Positions 26,203-36,580 of a stretch of 64,000 bases of DNA are shown one piece after another; position 1 is the first letter of the stretch; the number at the start of each line of letters is the position of its first letter. This DNA is from Ideonella_A sakaiensis_A (GTDB taxonomy: Bacteria > Pseudomonadota > Gammaproteobacteria > Burkholderiales > Burkholderiaceae_C). Both the position numbers and the translations under genes were made by a program. The stretch covers positions 3,100,001 to 3,164,000 of the forward strand of contig NZ_CP182947.1 in NCBI RefSeq assembly GCF_048320135.1. The letters run 5' to 3'. The notes beneath the pieces are model-generated. The model ran no database searches and was not told the DNA's origin. It saw only the letters and a list, made by a program, of their open reading frames with translations.

Positions 26203-26688
26203 TTACAGGAAGCGCTCGAGCAAGCGCCGCGAATGGCGGTCGAGTTCCTTCGGATCCGGAATCCGGTATTGCAGACCGACCGCATCGGCGATCAGCAGCC
26301 CGCCATCAGCGAGCCGGCGGATGTCCTCCTCGCCTTTCAGCACCAGTTCGGTCGCACCGCGATCGGTATCGATCGCCCAGTGGCTCGGCGTCGAGAAGGT
26401 CGAGACGCTGGCTATGCGCAGGATCGTCGGCAGAAATTCGAGTTCGGCCAGCGCCTCGCGCAGCAGGTCGCGCTGCTGCGCAGGCAGCTCACCGAGCTTC
26501 GGAATCCAGCGCCGCTCGTGGCCATCGGTACCGACCAGCGATATCCCGTCCTCCGGAGCGGCGAGCGGAAAGGCGCGCACCGGCATCACCTCTTCGCCGG
26601 GCTGGCCGTCGCCGGCCGACAGCATCAGCCGGCCGAAGGCGTCGCGCTGCAGGTCGAAGGCTTGCACGTCGTGGTCGGCTGCACTCAT
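26203..26688 (-). CDS. DUF1854 protein linked to cyanophycin metabolism
   Basis: The 161-residue product matches the DUF1854 family in RAFPLAAPEDGISLVGTDGHE, WIPKLGELPAQQRDLLREAL and FSTPSHWAIDTDRGATELVL. The family is habitually encoded beside the cyanophycin-associated ABC transporter and cyanophycin synthetases, and that is the case here. It overlaps the end of the ABC transporter gene by 4 bp (ATGA). No enzymatic motif is seen; it may be an accessory subunit of the transporter. Confidence 0.85.
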   Translation of the reverse strand: MSAADHDVQAFDLQRDAFGRLMLSAGDGQPGEEVMPVRAFPLAAPEDGISLVGTDGHERRWIPKLGELPAQQRDLLREALAELEFLPTILRIASVSTFSTPSHWAIDTDRGATELVLKGEEDIRRLADGGLLIADAVGLQYRIPDPKELDRHSRRLLERFL

Positions 26689-29003
26689 GGCTTTGCGGGG
26701 CTGGCCGCGCTTGTCAGCTCGGCTTCGTTGATCAGGCTGTGGCGGCGCTCGTCGTCGTCCGACTCGGTATCGACCTGCCGCACCTGGGCCTGGTAGAGCC
26801 GCCAGTAGGCGCCTTCGCGCGCCATCAGTTCATCGTGCGACCCGACCTCGACAACCTCGCCGCGGTCCATCACGACCAGCCGGTCGGCACGTCGCAGCGT
26901 CGACAACCGGTGCGCGATCGCGATCGTCGTCCGCCCCTGCACCAGGTTGTCGAGCGCCTTCTGGATTTCCTTCTCGGTCTCGGTATCGACCGACGAGGTC
27001 GCTTCGTCGAGGATCAGGATGCGCGGGTCGATCAGCAGCGCGCGGGCGATGCTGATGCGCTGCCGTTCGCCGCCCGACAAGCCCTGGCCGCGCTCGCCGA
27101 CCAGCGAGTCGTAAGCCATCGGCAGGCGCAGGATGAATTCGTGGGCGTGCGCGGCGCGAGCCGCCGCGACGATTTCCTCGCGGCTGGCGCCGGGCCGGCC
27201 ATAGGCGATGTTTTCGGCGATCGTGCCGAAAAACAGGAAGGGCTCCTGCAGCACCAGGCCGATGTGGCGACGGTAGTCGGCGACACCGTATTGGCGCAGG
27301 TCGTTGCCGTCGACGTGGATGCCGCCTTCGGTGACGTCGTAGAAACGGCAGATCAGGTTGACCAGCGTGCTTTTGCCGGAGCCGCTGTGGCCGACCAGTC
27401 CGATCATCTCGCCGGGCCGGATATCGAGGTTGAGGTCGCGGATCACCGAGCGGCTGCCATAACGGAAGCCGACGTGGCGCAGTTCGATCCGGCCCTGCAT
27501 CGCGGTCAGCGGCAGCGGCCGCGCCGGTTCCGGCACATTCGAGACATGGTCGAGGATGTCGAAGATGCGTTTCGCGCCGGCCGCCGCCTTCTGCGTCACC
27601 GAGACGATGCGGCTCATCGAATCGAGCCGGGTATAGAAGCGGCCGATGTAGGCGATGAAGGCGGTCAGCACGCCGACGGTGATCTCGTTGCGCGCGACCA
27701 GCCAGATGCCGAACGCCCAGACCACGAGCAGGCCGATCTCGGTCAGCAGCGAAACGGTCGGCGTGAACAGGCTCCAGATCGAATTGAGCTTGTCGTTGAC
27801 CAGCAGGTTGTGCCGGTTTGCGTCGCGGAAGCGCTGCGCCTCGCGTTTTTCCTGGGCGAACGCCTTGACGACGCGGATGCCGGGAATCGTGTCGGCCAGC
27901 ACATTGGTGACCTCCGACCAGACGCGGTCGATCTTCTCGAAGCCGGTGCGCAGCTTGTCGCGAACGACGTGGATCATCCAGGCGATGAACGGCAGCGGCA
28001 GCAGCGTCACCGCGGCCAGCCACGGGTTGATCGAGATCAGGATCACCGCGGTCATGCCGATCATCAACACGTCGGTCGCGAAATCGAGCGCATGCAGCGA
28101 CAGGAAGACGCAGATGCGGTCGGTTTCGGACCCGATGCGCGCCATCAGGTCGCCGGTGCGCTTGCCGCCGAAATAGTCGAGCGACAGCTGCAGCAGATGG
28201 TCGAAGGTCGCGGTGCGCAGGTCGGCGCCGATCCGTTCGGAGACCAGCGCGAGCAGCCAGGTGCGGGCCCAGCCGAGGCCCCAAGCGGCGAGTGCCGCGG
28301 CGAGCAGCCCGGCGAGCAGCCAGGCAACCTTCATCGGATCGATCTGCTGGCCGTTCTGGAACGGGATCAGCACATCGTCCATCAGCGGGATCGTCAGGTA
28401 GGGCGGCACCAGCGTCGCCGCGGTCGACGCCAGTGTCAACGCAAAACCGGCCGCCAGCTGGCCGCGGTAGGGCTTTGCGAAGCGGCCGAGCCGCAGCAGC
28501 ACCCAGGTCGACGGCGGCGCATTCGCCTCGCGGTTGCACAACGGGCATTCGTCGCTGTCGGGTGGCAGCGGCGCGCTGCAGGTCGGGCAGCGCGCGGTGT
28601 CGTCGGCCGGCGCCGCCTCGCCGGCCAGCCGGCTTTTCTGCAGCGCATTGAAGCTGGCGAGCAGCCGCAGCGCCTGCACATTGCGGCCAAGCGTGAAGCG
28701 CCAGCGCGCCAGCCGGGCACTGGCATCGCGCAGCTCCAGCGTGCCGATACCGGCATGGTCGCTGTGCAGCAGTTGCAACTCGTTACGCAATGGCCACTCG
28801 ACCCAGTGCCCGCTGCCCGCGTCGTTGGCAAGCAACCGCCGCTCTGTCAGCACCAGTTCGGAGGTCGCAAAGCGGCCGTTTGCGTCCAAGTCAACCTGAA
28901 GCCGTGCCAGTACGTTTTCATCGCTCGCGAGCTGGTCGTGCAGTGGCGCCAGAGGGGCGTCCGGGAGCAGTTCAGGGGATTCGGCGCTATGAAGACTGGA
29001 CAT
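26685..29003 (-). CDS. Cyanophycin metabolism-associated ABC transporter (fused membrane and ATPase domains)
   Basis: The 772-residue protein has an N-terminal soluble region ending in a zinc ribbon (Cys139, 142, 153, 156). An exporter-type six-helix membrane domain follows (about 170-475). The ATPase has Walker A GHSGSGKST near 537, signature LSGGERQR near 640 and Walker B ILILDEATSS near 660. The layout matches the half-transporter found next to cyanophycin synthetases in Betaproteobacteria; it probably works as a homodimer, and what it moves is unknown. Starts at 29021 (ATG) and 29024 (GTG) are also possible. It is divergent from the CphA' gene across about 190 bp. Confidence 0.88.
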   Translation of the reverse strand: MSSLHSAESPELLPDAPLAPLHDQLASDENVLARLQVDLDANGRFATSELVLTERRLLANDAGSGHWVEWPLRNELQLLHSDHAGIGTLELRDASARLARWRFTLGRNVQALRLLASFNALQKSRLAGEAAPADDTARCPTCSAPLPPDSDECPLCNREANAPPSTWVLLRLGRFAKPYRGQLAAGFALTLASTAATLVPPYLTIPLMDDVLIPFQNGQQIDPMKVAWLLAGLLAAALAAWGLGWARTWLLALVSERIGADLRTATFDHLLQLSLDYFGGKRTGDLMARIGSETDRICVFLSLHALDFATDVLMIGMTAVILISINPWLAAVTLLPLPFIAWMIHVVRDKLRTGFEKIDRVWSEVTNVLADTIPGIRVVKAFAQEKREAQRFRDANRHNLLVNDKLNSIWSLFTPTVSLLTEIGLLVVWAFGIWLVARNEITVGVLTAFIAYIGRFYTRLDSMSRIVSVTQKAAAGAKRIFDILDHVSNVPEPARPLPLTAMQGRIELRHVGFRYGSRSVIRDLNLDIRPGEMIGLVGHSGSGKSTLVNLICRFYDVTEGGIHVDGNDLRQYGVADYRRHIGLVLQEPFLFFGTIAENIAYGRPGASREEIVAAARAAHAHEFILRLPMAYDSLVGERGQGLSGGERQRISIARALLIDPRILILDEATSSVDTETEKEIQKALDNLVQGRTTIAIAHRLSTLRRADRLVVMDRGEVVEVGSHDELMAREGAYWRLYQAQVRQVDTESDDDERRHSLINEAELTSAASPAKP

Positions 29004-29197
29004 GAGAAGCGGTTGGGGCATCACGATCGGCGGCCGACTTCCGGCCGGGTTTCGTGAGGGTCGCGGATTCTCGCCGAAGCGGCGCCGGAATTTCGCGCGC
29101 GACTTCTACACCGTGGTACCCGCTCGGACATTCTGCACGCCCGCCACGGCCGCACAATCGGGTATCGTCGGTGGTACGTATTGGCGGCCCCGTCTCG

Positions 29198-31477
29198 ATG
29201 ACCATGAACAAGAAGCCAGATATCCAGCTGCTTCGCGTGACCTATTTGCGCGGGCCCAATGTCTGGACCTACCGCCCGGCACTCGAGGTCTGGCTCGATC
29301 TCGGTGAACTCGAGGACTTCCCGTCCAACCTGCTGCCCGGCTTCAACGAGCGGCTGCTGGCGATGCTGCCGGCGCTTGGCGAACACCATTGCGGCGTCGG
29401 CGAACCCGGCGGTTTTCTGCAGCGCCTGACCGAAGGCACCTGGGCCGGCCATGTGCTGGAGCATGTCGTGATCGAGCTGCTGAACCTGGCCGGGATGCCG
29501 ACCGGTTTCGGCCAGACGCGCAGCACCTCGCAACGCGGCGTCTACCGGATGGTGTTCCGTGCCCGCGACGAAAAGGTCGCCCGCGAGGCGCTGATGCATG
29601 GCCACCGCCTGCTGATGGCCGCGATCAATGACGAGCCCTGCGATGTTGCGGCAATGGTCGAGCAGGTGCGCGAACGGATCGAGGAGTGTTATCTCGGCCC
29701 GAGCACCGCCTGCATCGTCGCCGCGGCGACCGACCGCAAGATTCCGCACATCCGGCTGAACGACGGCAACCTGGTGCAGCTCGGTTATGGCGGCAGCCAG
29801 CGCCGCATCTGGACCGCCGAGACCGACCGCACCAGCGCGATCGCCGAGGGCATTGCGCACGACAAGGACCTGACGAAACGGCTGCTGAAGGCCTGCGGCG
29901 TGCCGGTGCCCGAAGGTGAAGTCGTCGACAGCGCCGATGCCGCGTGGGAAGCCGCGCAGGACATCGGCCTGCCGGTCGTCGTCAAGCCTTCCGACGGCAA
30001 CCATGGCCGCGGCGTCACGCTCGAATTGTCGACCCGCGAAGACATCGCCGCCGCCTACGACGTCGCCAATGCCCAGGGCAGCGAGGTGATCGTCGAGCGT
30101 TATCTGCGTGGCCTCGAGCACCGGTTGCTGGTCGTCGGCGGCGAGGTGGTCGCAGCGGCCCGCGGCGACGCCGCCTGGGTGATCGGCGACGGCAAGTCGA
30201 CGGTGACCGCTCTGGTCGATGCGCAGATCAACAGCGATCCGCGGCGCGGCCCGACCGAGGATTTCCCGCTCGGCGAGATCAAGTTGTCGGGCGACCGGCC
30301 CGATGACGTCGTGCTGCTCGATCTGCAGCGCCAGGGCCTGACGCCGGACAGCGTGCCGGCATCCGGCCAGCGCGTGCTGATCCAGCGCAATGGCAATGTC
30401 GCGGTCGATTGCACCGATGAAGTCCATCCCGAGGTCGCCCGCGCGGTGACGCTGGCCGCACGCGTCGTCGGCCTCGACATCGCCGGCGTCGATCTGGTTG
30501 CTGCCGACATCGGCCGCCCGTTGCATGAGCAGGGCGGCGGCATCGTCGAAGTCAATGCCGGCCCCGGCCTGCTGATGCACCTGAAACCGGCTCAGGGTTC
30601 GCCAAGGCCGGTCGGCCGGGCGATCGTCGATCATCTGTTCGACGAGGACGAAAGCGGTCGCATCCCGATCATCGGCATCGCCGGCTCGCGTGATGGCGCG
30701 TCGATTGCGCGGGTCGTCGCCTGGCTGCTGCAACTCAGCGGCCGCCATGTCGGGCTGGCCTGCCGCAGTGGCCTGTTCCTCGATCACCGCCGCGTCGATG
30801 CCGGCGATTGCGCCCATTTCGAGCCGGCGCACCGGCTGCTGATGAACCGCAACGTGCAGGCCGTCGTGATCGAGAACGACGCCCGCGCGATCCTCGACGA
30901 CGGACTGGCCTACGACCGCTGCAAGGTCGGCATCGTCACCGATTGCGCGTTCGATCCGGCCGCTGCTGCGGCGCTCGAGAACCACGATATCCGCAGCGCC
31001 GAGCAGATGCCGCGGGTGCTGCGCACGCAGGTCGACGTCGTGCTCGACGACGGCGTCGCGGTGCTCAATGCCGGCGATCCGGCGGTCGCCGAGATGGCAT
31101 CGCTGTGTGACGGCGAGGTGATCTTTTATGCCGCCGACGCCGCAGCCGCAGCCTCCGAGACTTTGACGGCGCACCGCGCCGCCGGCGGGCGCGCGGTGCT
31201 GATGCGCGCCGGACGGCTGGTGCTGGCTACCGGCAACCAGGAAGTGCTGTTGGCCGACCCGTCGATGTACCGGCGTGGCCGTCGCGAAACGCCGGGTCTG
31301 CCGGCATCGACACAAGCCGCCGCGGCAGCCGCTGCCTGGGCGGTCGGCATTTCGCCTGATCTGATTGCCGCCGGCATCGAGACCTTCGATGCCGATCCCT
31401 CCGACCTGCCGCCAGTCGCCGCGCCGCATGTCGCGAAGGCGGCTGCGGCTTCACGGCTGCCGCCGCGCGCCAGTTGA
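29198..31477 (+). CDS. cphA': Cyanophycin synthetase paralogue CphA' with decayed Mur-ligase site
   Basis: The 759-residue protein has the cyanophycin-synthetase N-domain (RVTYLRGPNVWTYRPALEVW), an ATP-grasp domain (GLPVVVKPSDGNHGRGV at about 258) with GGGIVEVNAGPGLLMHL, and a Mur-ligase-like C-terminus. At residues 493-502 the P-loop reads GIAGSRDGAS instead of G-T-N-G-K-T-T, so the lysine and threonines that bind ATP are missing. Known CphA2 enzymes with one dead ligase site join beta-Asp-Arg dipeptides rather than building from free amino acids; this one may do the same. The canonical CphA gene follows 45 bp later. Start ATG 29198 or 29204. Confidence 0.88.
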   Translation: MTMNKKPDIQLLRVTYLRGPNVWTYRPALEVWLDLGELEDFPSNLLPGFNERLLAMLPALGEHHCGVGEPGGFLQRLTEGTWAGHVLEHVVIELLNLAGMPTGFGQTRSTSQRGVYRMVFRARDEKVAREALMHGHRLLMAAINDEPCDVAAMVEQVRERIEECYLGPSTACIVAAATDRKIPHIRLNDGNLVQLGYGGSQRRIWTAETDRTSAIAEGIAHDKDLTKRLLKACGVPVPEGEVVDSADAAWEAAQDIGLPVVVKPSDGNHGRGVTLELSTREDIAAAYDVANAQGSEVIVERYLRGLEHRLLVVGGEVVAAARGDAAWVIGDGKSTVTALVDAQINSDPRRGPTEDFPLGEIKLSGDRPDDVVLLDLQRQGLTPDSVPASGQRVLIQRNGNVAVDCTDEVHPEVARAVTLAARVVGLDIAGVDLVAADIGRPLHEQGGGIVEVNAGPGLLMHLKPAQGSPRPVGRAIVDHLFDEDESGRIPIIGIAGSRDGASIARVVAWLLQLSGRHVGLACRSGLFLDHRRVDAGDCAHFEPAHRLLMNRNVQAVVIENDARAILDDGLAYDRCKVGIVTDCAFDPAAAAALENHDIRSAEQMPRVLRTQVDVVLDDGVAVLNAGDPAVAEMASLCDGEVIFYAADAAAAASETLTAHRAAGGRAVLMRAGRLVLATGNQEVLLADPSMYRRGRRETPGLPASTQAAAAAAAWAVGISPDLIAAGIETFDADPSDLPPVAAPHVAKAAAASRLPPRAS

Positions 31478-31522
31478 CCGACGCCGCCGCGATTGCGGCG
31501 GCACTTGCCTGAGAGCCTGCTG

Positions 31523-34108
31523 ATGGAAGTTTCCCGCATCCGCGCGCTGCGCGGCCCCAACCTGTGGAGCCGGCATACCGCGATCGAAGCGATCGTCTCC
31601 TGTGATCCCGCGGAAACCTCGATCGCCGACATTCCCGGCTTCGAAGGCCGATTGCGGGCGCTGTTTCCGGCGATCGGCGCGTTGCGCCCCGGCGGCTTTG
31701 TCGGTTCGACCAGCCTTGCGCAGGTGCTGGAGTCGGCCGCACTCGGCCTGCAGGCGCAGGCCGGTTGTCCGGTCACCTTCAGCCGCACCGCGACGACGCT
31801 GGATCCGGGTGTCTACCAGGTGATCGTCGAATACAGCGAGGAGGCGGTTGGCCGCCTCGCGTTCAAGCTGGCGCTCGAACTGCTGACGGCGGCCCGCCTC
31901 GACCGCAGCTTCGATGCCGCGGCGGCGATAGCGCAGCTGCGCGAGACCGACGAAGACCAGCGCCTCGGGCCGAGCACCGGCGCGATCGTCGAAGCCGCCG
32001 AAGCGCGCGGCATTCCGTGGCGGCGGTTGACCGAAGGCAGCCTGGTCCAGTTCGGCTGGGGTTCGCGCCAGCGCCGCATCCAGGCCGCCGAGGTCGATTC
32101 GACCAGCGCGGTGTCCGAATCGATTGCGCAGGACAAGGACCTGACGAAGAAGCTGCTGCATGTGGCCGGCGTGCCGGTGCCGATCGGCCGCCCGGTCGAT
32201 ACGCTCGACGAGGCTTGGCAGGCGGCGCTCGAGATCGGGCTGCCGGTGGTCGTCAAGCCGCAGGACGGCCGCCAGGGCATGGGCGTGACCGTCAACATCG
32301 TGACCCGCGACCACCTCGAGATTGCATTCCGCGCGGCGGCCGAACATGGCCAGGTGATGGTCGAGAAATTCCTGCCCGGCAACGACTTCCGGGTGCTCGT
32401 CGTCGGCAAGCAGATGGTCGCCGCCGCGCGCCGCGACCCGCCGCAGGTGATCGGCGACGGCGAACACACCGTGCGCCAGCTGATCGATGAAGTGAATACC
32501 GATCCGCGCCGCGGCGAAGGCCATGCGACCTCGCTGACCAAGATGCGGCTCGACGAGATCGCGCTGGCACGGCTCGGCGTGCAGGGGCTGACGCCGGATT
32601 CGGTGCCGGAGAAGGGCCGGCGCGTGATCCTGCGCAACAACGCCAATCTGAGCACCGGCGGCAGCGCCACCGATGTCACCGACGACGTCCATCCGGAACT
32701 CGCGGCCCGCGCCGTCGATGCGGCCGAGATGATCGGGCTGCACATCTGCGGCGTCGACATCGTCTGCGAATCGGTGCTGAGGCCACTCGAGGAGCAGCAG
32801 GGCGGCATCGTCGAGGTCAATGCGGCACCGGGTCTGCGCATGCACCTGACGCCGTCGTTCGGCAAGGGCAGGGCGGTCGGCGAGGCGATCGTCGGCGACA
32901 TGTTTGCGCCCGGCGAGGATGGCCGGATTCCGGTCATCGCGGTGACCGGCACCAATGGCAAGACGACGGTGACGCGGCTGATCGCGCACATCCTCGCCAG
33001 CGAGGGGCTGCGGGTCGGCATGACCAATACCGACGGTGTCTATATAGAGGGCCGGCAGATCGACAGCGGCGACTGCAGCGGCCCGAAAAGCGCGCGCAAC
33101 GTGCTGCTCAATCCGGAGGTCGATGCGGCGGTATTCGAGACCGCGCGCGGCGGCATCCTGCGCGAGGGCCTGGGCTTCGACCGTTGCCAGGCGGCGGTCG
33201 TCACCAACATCGGCGCCGGCGACCATCTCGGGCTGAACTACATCACGACTGTCGAGGACCTCGCGGTGCTGAAGCGGGTGATCGTGCAGAACGTCGCCGA
33301 TGACGGCTTCGGCGTGCTCAATGCGGCCGACCCGGTGGTGGCCGCGATGGCCGCGGTCTGCCCCGGCGAGGTGATTTTTTTTGCTGCCGACCGGCTGCAT
33401 CCGGTGATGGCGACACACCGCGCGCAAGGCAAGCGGGCGGTCTTCGTCGAGGGCGACGACATCGTCGCCGCCGAAGGCGCGTGGCGTGAACGGATTCCGC
33501 TGCGCGACATCCCGCTGACGCGCAACGGCAGCATCGGATTCCAGGTCGACAACGCAATGGCGTCGATCGCCGCGGCGTGGGCGATCGGCCTCGGCTGGGA
33601 AACGATCCGCAGCGGCCTGGCCAGCTTCGTCAACGATGCGAACAATGCGCCGGGCCGCTTCAACGTGATGGACTGCCGTGGCGCGACGGTGATCGCCGAC
33701 TATGGCCACAACCCGGATGCGATGCGCGCGCTGGTCGCGGCGGTCGAGGCGATGCCGGCCAGCGACGGCCAGCGGCGTTCGGTCGTGATCAGTGGCGCCG
33801 GCGATCGCCGCGACGAGGACATCCGCGAACAGACGCTGATCCTCGGCGCCGCCTTCGACGACGTGCTGCTGTACCAGGATGCGGCGCAGCGCGGCCGCGC
33901 CGACGGCGAGGTGATCGCGCTGCTGCGCGAAGGGCTGAAGGGCGCGTCACGGACCAGCCACGTCGAGGAAATCACCGGCGAGTTTGTCGCGATCGACCGT
34001 GCGCTCGAGCGGCTGCGCCCGGGCGACCTGTGCCTGGTGCTGATCGACCAGGTCGATGAGGCGCTGGCGCACCTGAAGAAGCGGATCGCCGAGCCGGCCG
34101 TCGCCTGA
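31523..34108 (+). CDS. cphA: Cyanophycin synthetase CphA
   Basis: The 861-residue enzyme polymerises aspartate and arginine into cyanophycin granules in the cytoplasm using ATP. It has the N-domain (RIRALRGPNLWSRHTAIEAI), ATP-grasp (GLPVVVKPQDGRQGMGV at about 239, GGIVEVNAAPGLRMHLTPS) and an intact Mur-ligase P-loop (VTGTNGKTTVTRL, Lys480), plus ETARGGILREGL and IADYGHNPDAMR further on. Both active sites therefore look complete, unlike CphA'. The ATG at 31523 opens MEVSRIRALRG. It is the last gene of a two-gene operon and is convergent with the malonyl-CoA synthetase gene. No cyanophycinase lies in the window. Confidence 0.95.
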   Translation: MEVSRIRALRGPNLWSRHTAIEAIVSCDPAETSIADIPGFEGRLRALFPAIGALRPGGFVGSTSLAQVLESAALGLQAQAGCPVTFSRTATTLDPGVYQVIVEYSEEAVGRLAFKLALELLTAARLDRSFDAAAAIAQLRETDEDQRLGPSTGAIVEAAEARGIPWRRLTEGSLVQFGWGSRQRRIQAAEVDSTSAVSESIAQDKDLTKKLLHVAGVPVPIGRPVDTLDEAWQAALEIGLPVVVKPQDGRQGMGVTVNIVTRDHLEIAFRAAAEHGQVMVEKFLPGNDFRVLVVGKQMVAAARRDPPQVIGDGEHTVRQLIDEVNTDPRRGEGHATSLTKMRLDEIALARLGVQGLTPDSVPEKGRRVILRNNANLSTGGSATDVTDDVHPELAARAVDAAEMIGLHICGVDIVCESVLRPLEEQQGGIVEVNAAPGLRMHLTPSFGKGRAVGEAIVGDMFAPGEDGRIPVIAVTGTNGKTTVTRLIAHILASEGLRVGMTNTDGVYIEGRQIDSGDCSGPKSARNVLLNPEVDAAVFETARGGILREGLGFDRCQAAVVTNIGAGDHLGLNYITTVEDLAVLKRVIVQNVADDGFGVLNAADPVVAAMAAVCPGEVIFFAADRLHPVMATHRAQGKRAVFVEGDDIVAAEGAWRERIPLRDIPLTRNGSIGFQVDNAMASIAAAWAIGLGWETIRSGLASFVNDANNAPGRFNVMDCRGATVIADYGHNPDAMRALVAAVEAMPASDGQRRSVVISGAGDRRDEDIREQTLILGAAFDDVLLYQDAAQRGRADGEVIALLREGLKGASRTSHVEEITGEFVAIDRALERLRPGDLCLVLIDQVDEALAHLKKRIAEPAVA

Positions 34109-34138
34109 GCGGCGACATGCAGGACCGCCGATGCCGCC

Positions 34139-34145
<7 letters not shown>
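34102..34145. terminator. Hairpin spanning the convergent cphA and matB stops
   Basis: CGCCTGAGCGGC (34102-34113) pairs with GCCGCCTCAGGCG (34133-34145), with one bulged base. Both stop codons lie inside the arms. There is no T-run on either side, so it may be a weak or Rho-assisted bidirectional terminator or an mRNA-stabilising stem. Confidence 0.35.
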
Positions 34146-35722
<1,577 letters not shown>

Positions 35723-35757
35723 GTTCTGCATGCGATGGTCTGGTTGCTGGCGATGCT

Positions 35758-36576
35758 TCAGCGCCCGAAGCGCGGCGGCCGCCGGTTGATGAAGGCCGTG
35801 ACACCTTCGCGGTGTTCGGCACTGTCGGCATAACGGTAATGTGCCAGCCGCTCTGCGGCATCGGGCCCGCCGCGCGCGATCTGCCGCAACGTGCGCTTGT
35901 TGATGCGCGCCGCCTGCGGAGCGAGTTTGTGCAGCGCTTGTGCGCGGGCCTGCGTCACCGCAGCGACGTCGGCATCGGCCGTCACCTGGTGCACCAGGCC
36001 GCAGCGCAATGCGGTCGCTGCATCGATCAGCCGCGCCTCGAGCAGCATCTCGCGCAGCACCGCCTGCGGCGCGATACCGCACATCAGCTGCAGTTCGCCC
36101 GGCGCCATCGGAAAACCGAGCCTGCCGATCGGCGCGCCGAAGCGGCTCGTCTCGCCGCAGATGCGGATGTCGCAGCAGGCGGCGATCTCGAGCCCCCCGC
36201 CGACGCAGGCGCCGTCGATCTGCGCAAACAGCGGAATGTCGCAGTTGCGGATCGCGTCCAGCGCCGGGCCGACGATCTGCTCGTGGAAGTCGCGCAGCCG
36301 CTCCTCGTCGAAGCGGAATTCGGCAAACTCGGCAATGTCGCCGCCGGCGGCAAACTGGCCATTGGCGCCGCTGACGATTACCGCGATCGGTGCGCTGTCG
36401 GCGGGCATTGCCTGCAACTCCTCGAAACCGGTGCGCAGCGTCTGCCACATCGCGATGTCGATCGCATTGAGCTTGCCCGGATTCGCGAGCACGACCCGTG
36501 CGACACCGTCCGATGCCGGCTCGAAGCGGACCTCGCCTGCGCGTCCGGCCTGTCGGCCTTGCTGCGTATCGGTCAT
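35758..36576 (-). CDS. Enoyl-CoA hydratase/isomerase family protein in the malonate operon
   Basis: This crotonase-fold protein (272 residues) has oxyanion-hole segments FAAGGDIAEFAEF and GACVGGGLEIAACCDIRI. Its start lies 4 bp after the malonyl-CoA decarboxylase stop, and it ends 35 bp before the malonyl-CoA synthetase start, so it belongs to that operon. A crotonase is not part of the basic MatA/MatB/MatC malonate pathway; its substrate is unknown. It differs clearly from the LiuC-like hydratase at 7.4 kb. Confidence 0.82.
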   Translation of the reverse strand: MTDTQQGRQAGRAGEVRFEPASDGVARVVLANPGKLNAIDIAMWQTLRTGFEELQAMPADSAPIAVIVSGANGQFAAGGDIAEFAEFRFDEERLRDFHEQIVGPALDAIRNCDIPLFAQIDGACVGGGLEIAACCDIRICGETSRFGAPIGRLGFPMAPGELQLMCGIAPQAVLREMLLEARLIDAATALRCGLVHQVTADADVAAVTQARAQALHKLAPQAARINKRTLRQIARGGPDAAERLAHYRYADSAEHREGVTAFINRRPPRFGR

Positions 36577-36580
36577 CACG

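Noticed and set aside
26166..29057. A 963-codon open frame on the + strand opposite the ABC transporter gene
   Set aside because: It mirrors conserved Walker and membrane segments on the other strand and has shadow-type composition with no domain or start signal.
29021..31429. An 802-codon frame on the - strand opposite cphA'
   Set aside because: It is antisense to ATP-grasp motifs and has only complementary-codon composition. The similar long frame at 31451-33709 opposite cphA was rejected for the same reason.
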